Assembly (NCBI GenBank): GCA_017938215.1
Contig: JAGBBZ010000015.1
Location: 1 to 64,000 of the forward strand
Reading direction: 5' to 3'
Origin: Eubacterium sp.
GTDB taxonomy: Bacteria; Bacillota; Clostridia; Lachnospirales; Lachnospiraceae
Length of the DNA stretch: 64,000 bases
Below, piece after piece: positions 43,939-53,433 of this stretch (position 1 is its first letter; each line of letters opens with the position of its first letter). The notes beneath the pieces were generated by a model. That model searched no databases, had not been told where the DNA came from, and was given only the letters and a program-made list of their open reading frames with translations. The translations under genes and the position numbers were made by a program.

Positions 43939-44802
43939 ATGAAATTAATCAAGCTCAAAAAGAGAAAACCAAATCGCTCCCGTGGTGGAGATTTGGGAAT
44001 TTACATTATGTTAATCTTGTTTGGTTTGTTCTTTGTTATGCCTTTGGTATATGCCATAAGCAGTGCATTTAAACCACTGGATGAGATTTATCTCTATCCA
44101 CCAAGATTCTTTGTAAAAAATCCGACATTTAACAACTTCCAGGACTTGCTGGTAGTAATGTCTAGTTCATATGTGCCATTTACCCGTTACGTGTTTAATA
44201 CGGTGCTTACAACATTAGTTGGTACAGTAGGACATTTGTTGATTGGTTCTATGGCAGCGTATGTGCTTGCAAAATATGAGTTCCCAGGCGGAAACGGATT
44301 CTTTAACTTGATTCAGTCCGCGCTCATGTTTAACGTATATGTACTTCAGATTCCAACCTATTTGGTTATGACACATTTGGGATGGGTTGATACATATTTA
44401 GCATTGATTGTACCGGCATTTGCGATGCCTATGGGATTGTTCCTTATGAAACAGTTTATGGAGCAGATTCCGGATGCCTTGATTGAGGCGGCTAAGATTG
44501 ACGGTGCGCGAGAGGGTAGAATATACTTGCAGATTGTTATGCCAAACGTAAAACCTGCTTGGCTGACAGTAACTATTTTCTCGGTTCAGAACCTTTGGAA
44601 TGCAAAAGGTCAGGTATATATTTATTCTGAGGAATACAAGATGCTTCCTTATGCATTGCAGCAGATCATGGCGGGTGGTGTATCCCGTGCCGGTGTAGGA
44701 TCTGCCGCTACCATGGTAGTAATGATGGTGCCAATTACTATCTTTATCATGGCGCAGAGTAACATTCTTGAAACAATGGCTAGCTCAGGTATTAAAGACT
44801 GA
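43939..44802 (+). CDS. Sugar ABC transporter permease (MalG/LplC-like)
   Basis: A 287-residue partner permease with six helices; the EAA loop is EAAKIDGAREGRIYLQIVMP. The start at 43939 has AGGAGG upstream at 43923-43928. With the preceding permease it forms the channel of importer 1. Confidence 0.92.
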   Translation: MKLIKLKKRKPNRSRGGDLGIYIMLILFGLFFVMPLVYAISSAFKPLDEIYLYPPRFFVKNPTFNNFQDLLVVMSSSYVPFTRYVFNTVLTTLVGTVGHLLIGSMAAYVLAKYEFPGGNGFFNLIQSALMFNVYVLQIPTYLVMTHLGWVDTYLALIVPAFAMPMGLFLMKQFMEQIPDALIEAAKIDGAREGRIYLQIVMPNVKPAWLTVTIFSVQNLWNAKGQVYIYSEEYKMLPYALQQIMAGGVSRAGVGSAATMVVMMVPITIFIMAQSNILETMASSGIKD

Positions 44803-44817
44803 TAAGGAGGATGAAAA

Positions 44818-46308
44818 ATGAAAGTATGTAAGAGAATTACATCTGTGTTTGCATTGTTGCTTGTAGCGTCCATCCTTATAAGTACAGTGGAAATCGGAGC
44901 GACAAGCGCAGACGGAAATCATTATACATACATTTATGATTGTTGGGGATACGACAGAGAGTCTCCAGATGCATATTCCGTAACACGTACAATCACTGGT
45001 GCAGATTTTCCTTGTGGAAACTTTGTAGAACCGATGGGAATGTACGTAGATGGAACAGATATGTATGTTGTTGATACTGGTAACAGTAGAATCGTTCACT
45101 TCACATATGAAAATGATGTATTTACTTACATTGACGAAGTGAAGACTTTTAATAACAATGGTACAGAAGATTCTTTGAATAAGCCACAGGATGTGTTTGT
45201 GGATGCAGAGAAGAATATGTACATTGCGGATACAGGAAATCTCAGAATTGTTCACATCGATGCAGAAAAGAATGCTGTTAAGGTGATCACAAGACCAGAA
45301 GACGAGACCGTTGATCAGTCAACAGATTTCCTTCCACAGAAACTGGTAGTGGATAGTTCGAAACGAATCTTTGCACAGGTTCAGAACGTAAACAAAGGTT
45401 TTATGGAATTTGCTAATGATGGATCCTTTACCGGATTTGTCGGAGCAAGTGAAGTTACATACAACCCACTTCAATATTTGTGGAAATTTGTAGCTACAAA
45501 AGAGCAGAGAGCTCAGATGGAGTTGTTCGTACCAACAGAGTACAATAACTTATGTTTGGATTCGGAAGGATTTATCTATGCTACCATTGGTACTTTTGAT
45601 GAAGAGACGAATCCACTTGGTGCAAAACCAATTCGTAAGTTAAATGCAAAGGGTACAGATATTCTTGTACGTAATGGTTACACAGATCCAGTTGGAGATT
45701 TGTGGTGGAGTATAACCGGAGAAATGAAAGGTGCATCTAAGTTTGTAGATATCGCTTGTCTTGATAATGATGTTTACTATGCACTGGACAATACGAGAGG
45801 TCGTATTTTTGCATATGATTTCCAGGGTAATATGTTGTATGCCTTCGGAGGTCACGGATATAAAGCAGGTTACTTTATCAACCCATGTGCTTTGGAAGAC
45901 TTGGGAGATACACTTGTAGTAATGGATTCGAACCTTGGTTCCATCACACAGTTTACATTGACTGAGTATGGTTCATACATCAACGAAGGTCTTGCACAGT
46001 ACAAGATTGGTGATTACGATGGATCTGCTGAAACTTGGCAAAAAGTTCTTAAGTTAAATGGTAACTACGATCAGGCATACATTGGTATCGGTCGTGCTTA
46101 TCTGAGACAGAAAAAATACACAGATGCGATGGCTTACTTTGAATTGAAATTGGATACGACAAACTATTCCAAAGCATACAAATTGTATCGTAAAGAGTGG
46201 TTTGAGGATCACATTGGCATTATTATTGCGATTTTAGCTGTAATCGTCGTATTTGGATATGGATATGGATTCGTATCAAAAGCTAGGAAGGAGGTTGAGA
46301 AGGGATGA
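44818..46308 (+). CDS. NHL/beta-propeller repeat protein with TPR and C-terminal membrane helix
   Basis: A 496-residue protein. Signal peptide (about 1-29), then about six propeller blades; blades are marked by GTDMYVVDTGNSRIVHF and NMYIADTGNLRIVHID, typical NHL sequences. A TPR-like pair follows (about 390-445: YINEGLAQYKIGDYDGSAE, AYLRQKKYTDAMAYFE), then one transmembrane helix (about 464-486) and a short basic tail. It would sit outside the cell with its tail in the cytoplasm. It lies in the importer operon and its stop overlaps the next start by 4 bp. The propeller may bind glycan or another surface protein; exact function is unknown. Confidence 0.78.
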   Translation: MKVCKRITSVFALLLVASILISTVEIGATSADGNHYTYIYDCWGYDRESPDAYSVTRTITGADFPCGNFVEPMGMYVDGTDMYVVDTGNSRIVHFTYENDVFTYIDEVKTFNNNGTEDSLNKPQDVFVDAEKNMYIADTGNLRIVHIDAEKNAVKVITRPEDETVDQSTDFLPQKLVVDSSKRIFAQVQNVNKGFMEFANDGSFTGFVGASEVTYNPLQYLWKFVATKEQRAQMELFVPTEYNNLCLDSEGFIYATIGTFDEETNPLGAKPIRKLNAKGTDILVRNGYTDPVGDLWWSITGEMKGASKFVDIACLDNDVYYALDNTRGRIFAYDFQGNMLYAFGGHGYKAGYFINPCALEDLGDTLVVMDSNLGSITQFTLTEYGSYINEGLAQYKIGDYDGSAETWQKVLKLNGNYDQAYIGIGRAYLRQKKYTDAMAYFELKLDTTNYSKAYKLYRKEWFEDHIGIIIAILAVIVVFGYGYGFVSKARKEVEKG

Positions 46309-46970
46309 GTATAAAACAACGTATTCTCAACAAAGAAGGTTGGATTCGCTATCGCGACACATTGCGTTACTCACTTCATTGTATCGTTCGTCCTTTTGAT
46401 GGCTTTTGGGATTTGACACATGAGAAGAGAGGTTCGTTAGCAGCAGCTAATACAATCGTTGTATTGGTATTGCTTACAAACTTGCTCAAACTTGGATTTA
46501 CAAGTTTTGTGTTCTATCCGGTAAACTGGAATGATGTAAACCTTCTTATGGAAATGATGGTATTTTTACTTCCATTTTCCGTATATTGTGTAGCTAACTG
46601 GTGTTTGACTACATTGTTTGAAGGAAAAGGTACACTGAAAGATATTTACATGGGAACCGCATATGCGATGACTCCTTATGTATTGATTCAGTTACCATTG
46701 GTTGTTGTTAGTAACTTTGTAACCGAAGAAGAAGGTGCTTTCTATACATACTTTGGAATGTTCTCCTTGATATGGTGTGGATTTTTGATTGTAGCATCTG
46801 TTATGATGATTCATGATTTCCTTCTTGGTAAGGCAATGGGATCCCTTGTATTTACCTTGGTTGGAATGTTGGTTATCGTATTCCTGTTGGTTCTCTTCTT
46901 CAGTTTGATTAGTGACGGTTTCAATTATTTCTATTCCATTTACAAAGAAATCGTCTTCAGATTCTATTAA
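46305..46970 (+). CDS. Yip1-like membrane protein
   Basis: A 221-residue protein with five hydrophobic helices arranged as in the Yip1 domain family (FEGKGTLKDIYMGTAYAMTPY is the typical loop). It is translationally coupled to the NHL gene (ATGA overlap) and followed by a DUF5696-like lipoprotein. Yip1 proteins in bacteria have no firm function; the tight coupling suggests it forms a membrane complex with the NHL protein. Confidence 0.8.
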   Translation: MSIKQRILNKEGWIRYRDTLRYSLHCIVRPFDGFWDLTHEKRGSLAAANTIVVLVLLTNLLKLGFTSFVFYPVNWNDVNLLMEMMVFLLPFSVYCVANWCLTTLFEGKGTLKDIYMGTAYAMTPYVLIQLPLVVVSNFVTEEEGAFYTYFGMFSLIWCGFLIVASVMMIHDFLLGKAMGSLVFTLVGMLVIVFLLVLFFSLISDGFNYFYSIYKEIVFRFY

Positions 46971-46983
46971 TGGAAGGAGGTCA

Positions 46984-49569
46984 ATGGTTAAAATGAAAAA
47001 GAAATTATGTTTACTTTTCGTTGCTGTAGCCACCTCTGTAGCCACATTAGCAGGATGTGGAGAGTCTGAAAAGGCATACAAAGAACTTACTTCCTATACG
47101 AACGAGGATAGTGAAACAGTAACTATTAGTAATAGCGCATTGGAGTTGACTGTCGATAAAGACACGACAACTTTTGTGCTGAAAGATAAAGTTCATGGTA
47201 AAGAGTACAGATCCAATCCTTCTGTAGAGGATATTGAAACTTATGCAGATGCAAAGGGTCAGTTGAAGGATGTATTGAATTCCACAATGGTGTTGACATA
47301 CTCGAACAGTACGGATACACAGAAGGAAATCAATAATTACAATGCATCGATCATGGACGGAAATTATTCCATTGAACACGTAAATGATTCACAGATCAAT
47401 GTTCACTATTCAATTGGTGATATTGAGAAGTTGTATGTTTGTCCACTTGTTATCAAGGAATCCGAGATGAATAAGTGGAAAGAGAAGATGCCAGATAGCA
47501 AATGGCCTTCTGTAGAACGTAACTATGTGCGTTATGATTACGCTGAGCTCGCTGAAGATAAGGATGATACAGAACTTCAGCTTGCATTGGAAATGTTCCC
47601 AGATTTGAAAGATGAGCCTATCTACTACTTATCTGAGAAAATTACTGATTCAAAAGCAAGAGGTCTTGAAGAAACTTTTGTTGCAATTGGTTATACCGAA
47701 GAGCAGAGAATCAAGGACGCAGAAGGTTACAATGTTTCCAGAAATGATGGAAAACCTATTTTTGATATTACAATTCAGTACATCTTGGAAGGTGCTGAGT
47801 TAGTTGTAAAAGTACCAATGGATCGTATTGAGTACAACGCAACATACCCAATCGTTGAGTTGGCTGTTCTTCCATATATGGGTGCAGCAAACAAAGACGA
47901 GAAAGGTTATGTTCTTGTTCCAGATGGTACGGGTGGAATTATCAACTTCAACAATGGTAAAACCGGACAGCAGACATACTTGGCTGACATGTATGGTTGG
48001 GATTACGGTATTAGCCGTGATATGGTCGTTGATGAGACAAGAGCATCATTCCCAGTGTTTGCGATTTCCAACGAAACATCCGGAAACTCCATTTTGTGTA
48101 TTTCTGAAGAGGGAAGTTCCTACTCTAGTGTAAAAGCAGACATTGCTGGAAAAGAAAATGGTTATAACTATGGACGTTTTGTTTATAAGATGGTTCATGG
48201 AGAAAGTATGGACATTTCCTCAAAATCGGATACAACAGTTCGTACATTTGAGGAAAGTCTTCCAAAAGAGAATTTGACCCAGCGTTATATGTTCTCTGAG
48301 GATACTGATTATGTAAGTATTGCAAGTGACTATCGTAAGTATATGATGAAGAAATATCCAGAGTTGGTTAAGAAAGAAGAATCTACAGTTCCTATGGCAG
48401 TTGAGTTACTTGGTGCAGTAGATAACACAGAGCATATCATGGGATATCCTGTAACTCGTTCTTTGGCACTTACGACATATGCTGAGGCAGAAGACATCTT
48501 GAAAAAACTGAAAGGTGCTGGCGTGAAGGATTTGAACGCGAAGTACACAGGTTGGTTCAATACAGGTGTAAAACAGAAGTCTGCAGCGGAAGTTAATTTG
48601 ATTAAGAGACTTGGTACAAAAGCAGATATGAAGAGCTTAGGAACATATGCTTCCAGTACAGGTGGTCTTGATTTGTACATGAATGGTAAGTTTATGTACG
48701 TTATGAAAGATAAGTTGTTTGATGGATTTGGTCAGAACCGTGATGCAGCGAAGTTTGTAAGTCGTGAGATTTGCGAATTGTATACATTGGATCCAATCAT
48801 TTATCAGACAAATGAAGAGTCTACAAACAGTGAGATGTATTTCCTTGTGAAACCATCTTACACAATTGCAAACATTGATAACTTCATTTCGACAATTAAG
48901 TCTTCTTATGGAATTAGTAACATCAGTTTTGAAGATATTGGATATCAGCTTGCTGGAGATTATAATCCAAAGAAGAGAGTGTCCAGAGAAGCGTCTATGA
49001 ATATGCAGGTTGATAAGATGAAAGCACTGAAAGAGAGTGGAAGCAATGTGATGACAACATCTGGTAACCAGTATGCAGTGCCATACTCAGACTATATTAC
49101 GGATGTTAACATTGATACAAAGGCAGTAAACATCATTGATGAGTCCGTTCCATTCTATCAGATTGCTCTTCATGGTTTGGTTGATTACTCAGGTAGTGCA
49201 ATCAACTTGTCAGCAGACCAGACGGATATGATTTTGAAGTCTGCTGAGACAGGTGCTGGTCTTTATTATTCATTTATGTATGCACCAACAAGTGATCTTC
49301 AGGATACAGACTTTACGCAGTTCTATGCATGTAGCTTTGTGGATTGGAAGGATACAGCGATTGAGCTTTATCACAAGTTTGAGACAAATCTTGGTGACAT
49401 TTATGATCAGTATATTGTAGGTCATGAGAAAATTGCGAATGGCGTTTACAAGACTACATATGAAAATGGAAAAGTTGTTTATGTAAACTACAATTATGCT
49501 GATTATCAGCATGAAGGAGTTACCATTCCTCAAAGAGATTTTATTACTACAACAGGAGGTGGAAGATAA
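46984..49569 (+). CDS. Large lipoprotein, DUF5696-like
   Basis: An 861-residue lipoprotein: the signal peptide ends in LAGC with the lipid cysteine at residue 25. The remainder has an N-terminal beta-rich region (about 40-330) and a region resembling a TIM-barrel glycosidase fold (about 480-740, with KYTGWFNTGVKQ and YAVPYSDYITDV), the layout I know as DUF5696. Whether it has catalytic activity is unclear. Start 46984 or 46993 is possible; AAGGAGG ends at 46980. It sits between the NHL/Yip1 pair and the second permease pair and starts within 14 bp of the Yip1 stop, so it belongs to the operon. Confidence 0.75.
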   Translation: MVKMKKKLCLLFVAVATSVATLAGCGESEKAYKELTSYTNEDSETVTISNSALELTVDKDTTTFVLKDKVHGKEYRSNPSVEDIETYADAKGQLKDVLNSTMVLTYSNSTDTQKEINNYNASIMDGNYSIEHVNDSQINVHYSIGDIEKLYVCPLVIKESEMNKWKEKMPDSKWPSVERNYVRYDYAELAEDKDDTELQLALEMFPDLKDEPIYYLSEKITDSKARGLEETFVAIGYTEEQRIKDAEGYNVSRNDGKPIFDITIQYILEGAELVVKVPMDRIEYNATYPIVELAVLPYMGAANKDEKGYVLVPDGTGGIINFNNGKTGQQTYLADMYGWDYGISRDMVVDETRASFPVFAISNETSGNSILCISEEGSSYSSVKADIAGKENGYNYGRFVYKMVHGESMDISSKSDTTVRTFEESLPKENLTQRYMFSEDTDYVSIASDYRKYMMKKYPELVKKEESTVPMAVELLGAVDNTEHIMGYPVTRSLALTTYAEAEDILKKLKGAGVKDLNAKYTGWFNTGVKQKSAAEVNLIKRLGTKADMKSLGTYASSTGGLDLYMNGKFMYVMKDKLFDGFGQNRDAAKFVSREICELYTLDPIIYQTNEESTNSEMYFLVKPSYTIANIDNFISTIKSSYGISNISFEDIGYQLAGDYNPKKRVSREASMNMQVDKMKALKESGSNVMTTSGNQYAVPYSDYITDVNIDTKAVNIIDESVPFYQIALHGLVDYSGSAINLSADQTDMILKSAETGAGLYYSFMYAPTSDLQDTDFTQFYACSFVDWKDTAIELYHKFETNLGDIYDQYIVGHEKIANGVYKTTYENGKVVYVNYNYADYQHEGVTIPQRDFITTTGGGR

Positions 49570-50484
49570 ATGAAAAAGCAGAAAAAGAAAAAGACGCTTG
49601 CGTTTAAGAATGCAGTAGCAGGATATTTGTTTATCCTTCCATTTATCCTTGGCTTCATTTTGTTTATGGTTGTGCCTTTGGGACAGTCATTGCGAATGAC
49701 GTTTAGTAGTGTAAACCCGATGCCAGATGGTACTGGAATTTCTATGGATTGGGTTGGTATTAAGAATTACAAAGATGCTTTTTTGGTAGATGCAGAGTTT
49801 GTGCCAATGTTGCTTGGAGAAATTACGAAAGTGTTGATTAACACACCTGCAACATTGATCTTCAGTTTCTTTATTGCCCTGTTGTTGAATCAGAATTTCA
49901 AGGGAAGAGGATTCGTTCGTGCGATATTCTTCCTCCCAGTAATTCTTTCCTCTGGTGTAATTGTAGGTATTGAGTACAACAATGCATTGTTGAGTGATAT
50001 GAAAGAGATGATTGCTGAGACTTCGAACGATGCAAGCGTAACGGCTGTGCTGGAGGAAATCTTAGTTACTTCGGAAAGTAGTCCAATGTCTAAGATGTTC
50101 CAATACGTATTTGATATCATTAACAAAGTTTATGATATTGCCATTGCATCTGGTATTCAGATCATCATGTTCCTCTCTGCGTTGCAGACAATTTCACCTA
50201 GTATGTTTGAAGCAGCAAAGATTGAGGGATGTACTGCATGGGAAAGTTTCTGGAAGATTACATTCCCTATGGTTAGTTCTATGATACTCGTAAACGTAAT
50301 TTATACCGTAATCGACTTCTTCTTGAAGACAGACAATACTGTTATGACGAAGATTTCCGAAGAGGTAGGAAAGTTGAATTATGGATTTAGTTCAGCGATG
50401 GCATGGGTGTACTTCCTGTGTGTAATCATTATCCTTGGTATTGTATCGCTGATTATTTCTAAGAAGGTGTACTATTATGAATAA
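49570..50484 (+). CDS. Sugar ABC transporter permease, second importer
   Basis: A 304-residue permease (MalF/UgpA-like) with FILPFILGFILFMVVPLGQS opening helix 1 and EAAKIEGCTAWESFWKITFP as the EAA loop. A 60-residue insertion (about 145-200) lies between helices. It starts right at the DUF5696 stop and overlaps the next permease by 8 bp. Confidence 0.92.
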   Translation: MKKQKKKKTLAFKNAVAGYLFILPFILGFILFMVVPLGQSLRMTFSSVNPMPDGTGISMDWVGIKNYKDAFLVDAEFVPMLLGEITKVLINTPATLIFSFFIALLLNQNFKGRGFVRAIFFLPVILSSGVIVGIEYNNALLSDMKEMIAETSNDASVTAVLEEILVTSESSPMSKMFQYVFDIINKVYDIAIASGIQIIMFLSALQTISPSMFEAAKIEGCTAWESFWKITFPMVSSMILVNVIYTVIDFFLKTDNTVMTKISEEVGKLNYGFSSAMAWVYFLCVIIILGIVSLIISKKVYYYE

Positions 50485-51472
50485 AAAGAAAAGTTTAAAA
50501 TCCTTTATTGAAAGAAACAAAAAATCCAACGGGTATTTATTGCGAAAGGTATCGTTTGAAGTTTTCTACAAAATTATACGTTTTGTGTTACTTTTTGGAT
50601 TGTGTTTCATGATTTTGCAGCCATTGTTGAATAAGGTTTCTGTCAGTTTCATGGAAGAGAGAGACTTGTATGATTCAACAATCGTTGCAATCCCTAGACA
50701 TTTTACCTTAGATAACTACAAAATTGCATCCTATTTGATGAAATATTGGAGTGCATTGTTGAACACATTTTTGATTTCCTTATTGGTGAGTGTTCTTCAG
50801 ATTATTTCATGTACATTGGTTGGTTATGGATTTGCACGTTACAAATTCCCATTGAAGAATTTGTGGTTTGCTGCGGTTATCCTTGTAATCTTGGTACCAC
50901 CAACAACAATTCAGTCTTCCTTGTACTTGAATTTCTGTTACTTTGACATTTTTGGTATCTTTAAGGCGATTACAGGTGAGCCACTTAATTTGTTGAACTC
51001 CATCACTCCATATGCACTTATGTGTCTGGGATGTATGGGATTGAAGAGTGGTTTGTATATCTACATGATTCGTCAGTTCTTCCGTGGAATTCCAAAGGAA
51101 TTGGAAGAGGCTGCATATGTGGATGGATGTGGCAAGGTAGCTACATTTGTTAAGATCATGCTTCCAGATGCAAAACCAATTCTTACATCCTGTTTCTTGT
51201 TCGCATATGTATGGCAGTGGACAGATTCATTCTACACAAACTTGTTCTTGAGAGACGGTTTTGTGCTTTTGTCTACAAAATTGTCAGGTGTAGCAGGTGC
51301 GTTAGACAGTTATTTGGATGTGCGTGGTATTGCGAAAAAGGCAACAACCGCTTATTCACAGGGAATGATTGCAACAGGTACGTTGATGGTTATTTTCCCA
51401 TTGATTATCTTGTATCTCTTCGCACAGAAGGGATTCGTAGAAAGCTTGAGCCAGTCCGGTATCAAGATGTGA
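50477..51472 (+). CDS. Sugar ABC transporter permease, second importer
   Basis: A 331-residue permease (MalG-like) with a longer N-terminus than usual (first helix about 34-54) and EAAYVDGCGKVATFVKIMLP as the EAA loop. It pairs with the preceding permease and with the solute-binding lipoprotein at 51802. Confidence 0.92.
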   Translation: MNKKKSLKSFIERNKKSNGYLLRKVSFEVFYKIIRFVLLFGLCFMILQPLLNKVSVSFMEERDLYDSTIVAIPRHFTLDNYKIASYLMKYWSALLNTFLISLLVSVLQIISCTLVGYGFARYKFPLKNLWFAAVILVILVPPTTIQSSLYLNFCYFDIFGIFKAITGEPLNLLNSITPYALMCLGCMGLKSGLYIYMIRQFFRGIPKELEEAAYVDGCGKVATFVKIMLPDAKPILTSCFLFAYVWQWTDSFYTNLFLRDGFVLLSTKLSGVAGALDSYLDVRGIAKKATTAYSQGMIATGTLMVIFPLIILYLFAQKGFVESLSQSGIKM

Positions 51473-51506
51473 TTTAAACGAATCAAGCATAGGATTCTTA
51501 GTGTTA

Positions 51507-51621
51507 GATGTATTGGCAAAGACTGCGAAGCAGTTTCGGATACGTAATATCAAGATGCAAGTTTACTTGCTATCTTGATATTATGTATTCTGAAAAAGCC
51601 ATCGGCTTTTGTCGATACATC
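51507..51621. repeat. Cloverleaf-like structured intergenic element
   Basis: In the 329-bp gap 51473-51801. Basal stem GATGTATTG/CGATACATC (51507-51515 with 51613-51621), side hairpin ACTGC-gaa-GCAGT (51522-51534), long apical stem (51540-51556 with 51572-51588, one G-T pair, continued by GCAAGT/ACTTGC at 51557-51562 and 51565-51570), and side hairpin AAAAGCC-atc-GGCTTTT (51594-51610). The layout is the same as in the core of the element at 7874-8195. It may be an RNA element that sets the level of the following binding protein relative to the permeases. Confidence 0.7.
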
Positions 51622-51658
51622 CATAAATAAAAATCGTATATTTGATGAGTAACATCAT

Positions 51659-51734
51659 GAGCGAAGGGCGGAGCCCGGAGCGAATGGTAAAAGTGACATT
51701 GAGCGAAGGGCGGAGCCCGGAGCGAATGGTAAAA
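51659..51734 (+). repeat. GC-rich tandem direct repeat
   Basis: Two exact 34-bp copies (51659-51692 and 51701-51734), period 42, of a unit containing GGGCGGAGCCC. They are much richer in GC than the surrounding intergenic DNA. Confidence 0.85.
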
Positions 51735-51740
51735 AATGTA

Positions 51741-51773
51741 GTTATCACTTATTCCAGGGAGGATAAGTGTAAC
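51741..51773 (+). promoter_or_regulatory. Leader hairpin before the solute-binding protein
   Basis: GTTATCACTTAT and ATAAGTGTAAC pair imperfectly (51741-51752 with 51763-51773). Such a 5' hairpin close to the ribosome site (AAGGAGG, 51786-51792) can protect a processed mRNA; that role is inferred. Confidence 0.5.
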
Positions 51774-51801
51774 GATAAAAAAAATAAGGAGGTAAAAAAA
51801 A

Positions 51802-53229
51802 ATGAAAGCAAACATGAAAAAGTTGCTTGCAATGGGTCTTACAGTTGCACTTACAGTTGGATGTCTGACAGGATGTGGTGATCCTGAAAAAGATAAGAAG
51901 GCGACTACAGAGACTTCGAAAGAAGGGGGAGCTGGAACTTCAACAGGTAAGAAGACGTTCGACAATCTTGATGGTATGACTATCAGAATTGGTGACTGGT
52001 ACTCTTCTGAGGATGTAGGAGATACTCCATATGCAAAAGCAACAGAGGACTACAGAAAGGAAATCATGGAGAAGTACAACTTCGAAATCAAGAGAGAGAA
52101 TGCTTACTCCTATACAGATATGCAGGAGACATATGTAAACGGTGTTATGTCCAATAGCCCAAGTTGTCAGTTGTTCTATCTGTACCAGGAAATGGTATCC
52201 GCTCCATTGATGAAAGGTTTGATGTATGATTTGAAAACCCTTCCTGAGTTGGATTTCAAAGAAGAAAAATGGAATCAGACAGTTGTTGAGATTATGAGCA
52301 TCGGTGAAGGTATCTGGGGTATGAGCCCAGAGGCTGAGCCACGTGGTGGTGTATTCTTCAACAAACGTATGTTGAAAGAAGCAGGTATTGATGAAGAAGA
52401 GCCATATGATCTTCAGGCAGAGAATAAGTGGACATGGGAGAAGTTTGAAGAGTATTGTAAGAAACTTACTGTAGATGCAGACGGAGATGGTAAAACAGAT
52501 CAGTATGCACTTGCTAGTTTCTCCAAATACTACCTTCCAATGTGTGCTGCTAACAACGGTGCAACATTTGTAGACCGTGCTGAAGATGGAAACTATGTAA
52601 ACGCTACAGGTACAAAAGAGTTCCTCGAAGCTATGAACTGGGGTATGAGCCTTTTGGATAAAGGTTACATCATGCCAAAACCAGACGGAGCTGCTTGGGA
52701 TTGGTACAAAGCTGCATTCCGTGACGGTGAAGTTGCAATGCAGACAGCTGAAGTTTACGAAATCAGTGCTTTCGCAGCTATGGAAGATGACTGGGGATTC
52801 GTAATGTTCCCTTACAATCAGGCTTGGAAAGATGGTGTAAACAAAACAACTCCAAACGACAACATCGTATGTATGCCAAGTTGTTTTGACAAGGATACAG
52901 CAGAGAAGATTGCATTTGCTTATGATCTTTATACAGAAGCAACTCCTGGATATGATCTTGATGAGTCTTGGAAACAGACATACTATGATCAGTTCAAGGA
53001 TGAGCGTGCTGTAGACGAAACATTGATGATGATGCAGGAAGAGGCTCATAAGCAGACATCTTACTTGCCACTTATCAGTGACCTTGATTACGGTGATTTC
53101 TGCTATTCCGTATACGCAGGTGCTACAACTCCTGCGAAGAAGATCGAAGCGATTTCCTCACAGTGGGATAGCAAGATTGCAGATATGAACAAGAAGTATA
53201 AGAACTTTGCTTCTGCTCATACAAAATAA
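51802..53229 (+). CDS. Extracellular sugar-binding lipoprotein of the second importer
   Basis: A 475-residue ABC solute-binding protein. Signal peptide with lipobox LTGC (lipid cysteine 25), a Thr/Ser/Gly linker (about 30-50), then a type B/D binding fold with aromatic-rich segments (WYSSEDVGDTPYAKA, EGIWGMSPEAEPRGGVFFNK) suited to oligosaccharides. It would deliver sugars to the permease pair at 49570-51472. It is separated from them by a structured 329-bp gap, which probably allows higher expression of this protein. Codons are strongly biased. Confidence 0.92.
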   Translation: MKANMKKLLAMGLTVALTVGCLTGCGDPEKDKKATTETSKEGGAGTSTGKKTFDNLDGMTIRIGDWYSSEDVGDTPYAKATEDYRKEIMEKYNFEIKRENAYSYTDMQETYVNGVMSNSPSCQLFYLYQEMVSAPLMKGLMYDLKTLPELDFKEEKWNQTVVEIMSIGEGIWGMSPEAEPRGGVFFNKRMLKEAGIDEEEPYDLQAENKWTWEKFEEYCKKLTVDADGDGKTDQYALASFSKYYLPMCAANNGATFVDRAEDGNYVNATGTKEFLEAMNWGMSLLDKGYIMPKPDGAAWDWYKAAFRDGEVAMQTAEVYEISAFAAMEDDWGFVMFPYNQAWKDGVNKTTPNDNIVCMPSCFDKDTAEKIAFAYDLYTEATPGYDLDESWKQTYYDQFKDERAVDETLMMMQEEAHKQTSYLPLISDLDYGDFCYSVYAGATTPAKKIEAISSQWDSKIADMNKKYKNFASAHTK

Positions 53230-53262
53230 TTTGCCTTTAATTGTTTTAGGTAAGTAAATATC

Positions 53263-53310
53263 GGGGCTGTTCAGAATAAGCGATTTGTTTGTTTTGTTCA
53301 GCCCTGTTTT
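53263..53310 (+). terminator. Probable terminator after the binding protein
   Basis: GGGGCTG (53263-53269) pairs with CAGCCCT (53299-53305); a 29-nt loop is long, and TTTT follows (53307-53310). Confidence 0.5.
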
Positions 53311-53376
53311 CAGAAAAAGGGATTGATAATTATTTAACTAAGGGTTTTTCATAGATATATAAGAGGATTTGAATTC

Positions 53377-53396
53377 AAAGAATGTTATCATTCTTT
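53377..53396 (+). promoter_or_regulatory. Inverted-repeat operator before the GH3 xylosidase
   Basis: Perfect inverted repeat AAAGAATG-ttat-CATTCTTT (53377-53396) next to an A/T-rich promoter-like TATTAT (53396-53401). It is the only clear control element in the 204-bp gap (53230-53433). Confidence 0.5.
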
Positions 53397-53433
53397 ATTA
53401 TAGAAACTTGCACAGGATATGGAGGAAATAAGT

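Noticed and set aside
51642..51881. A 79-codon plus-strand frame reading through the GC-rich repeats (SEGRSPERMVK twice)
   Set aside because: No ribosome site; it runs over the leader and the start of the binding-protein gene in another frame. The repeat is better treated as DNA.
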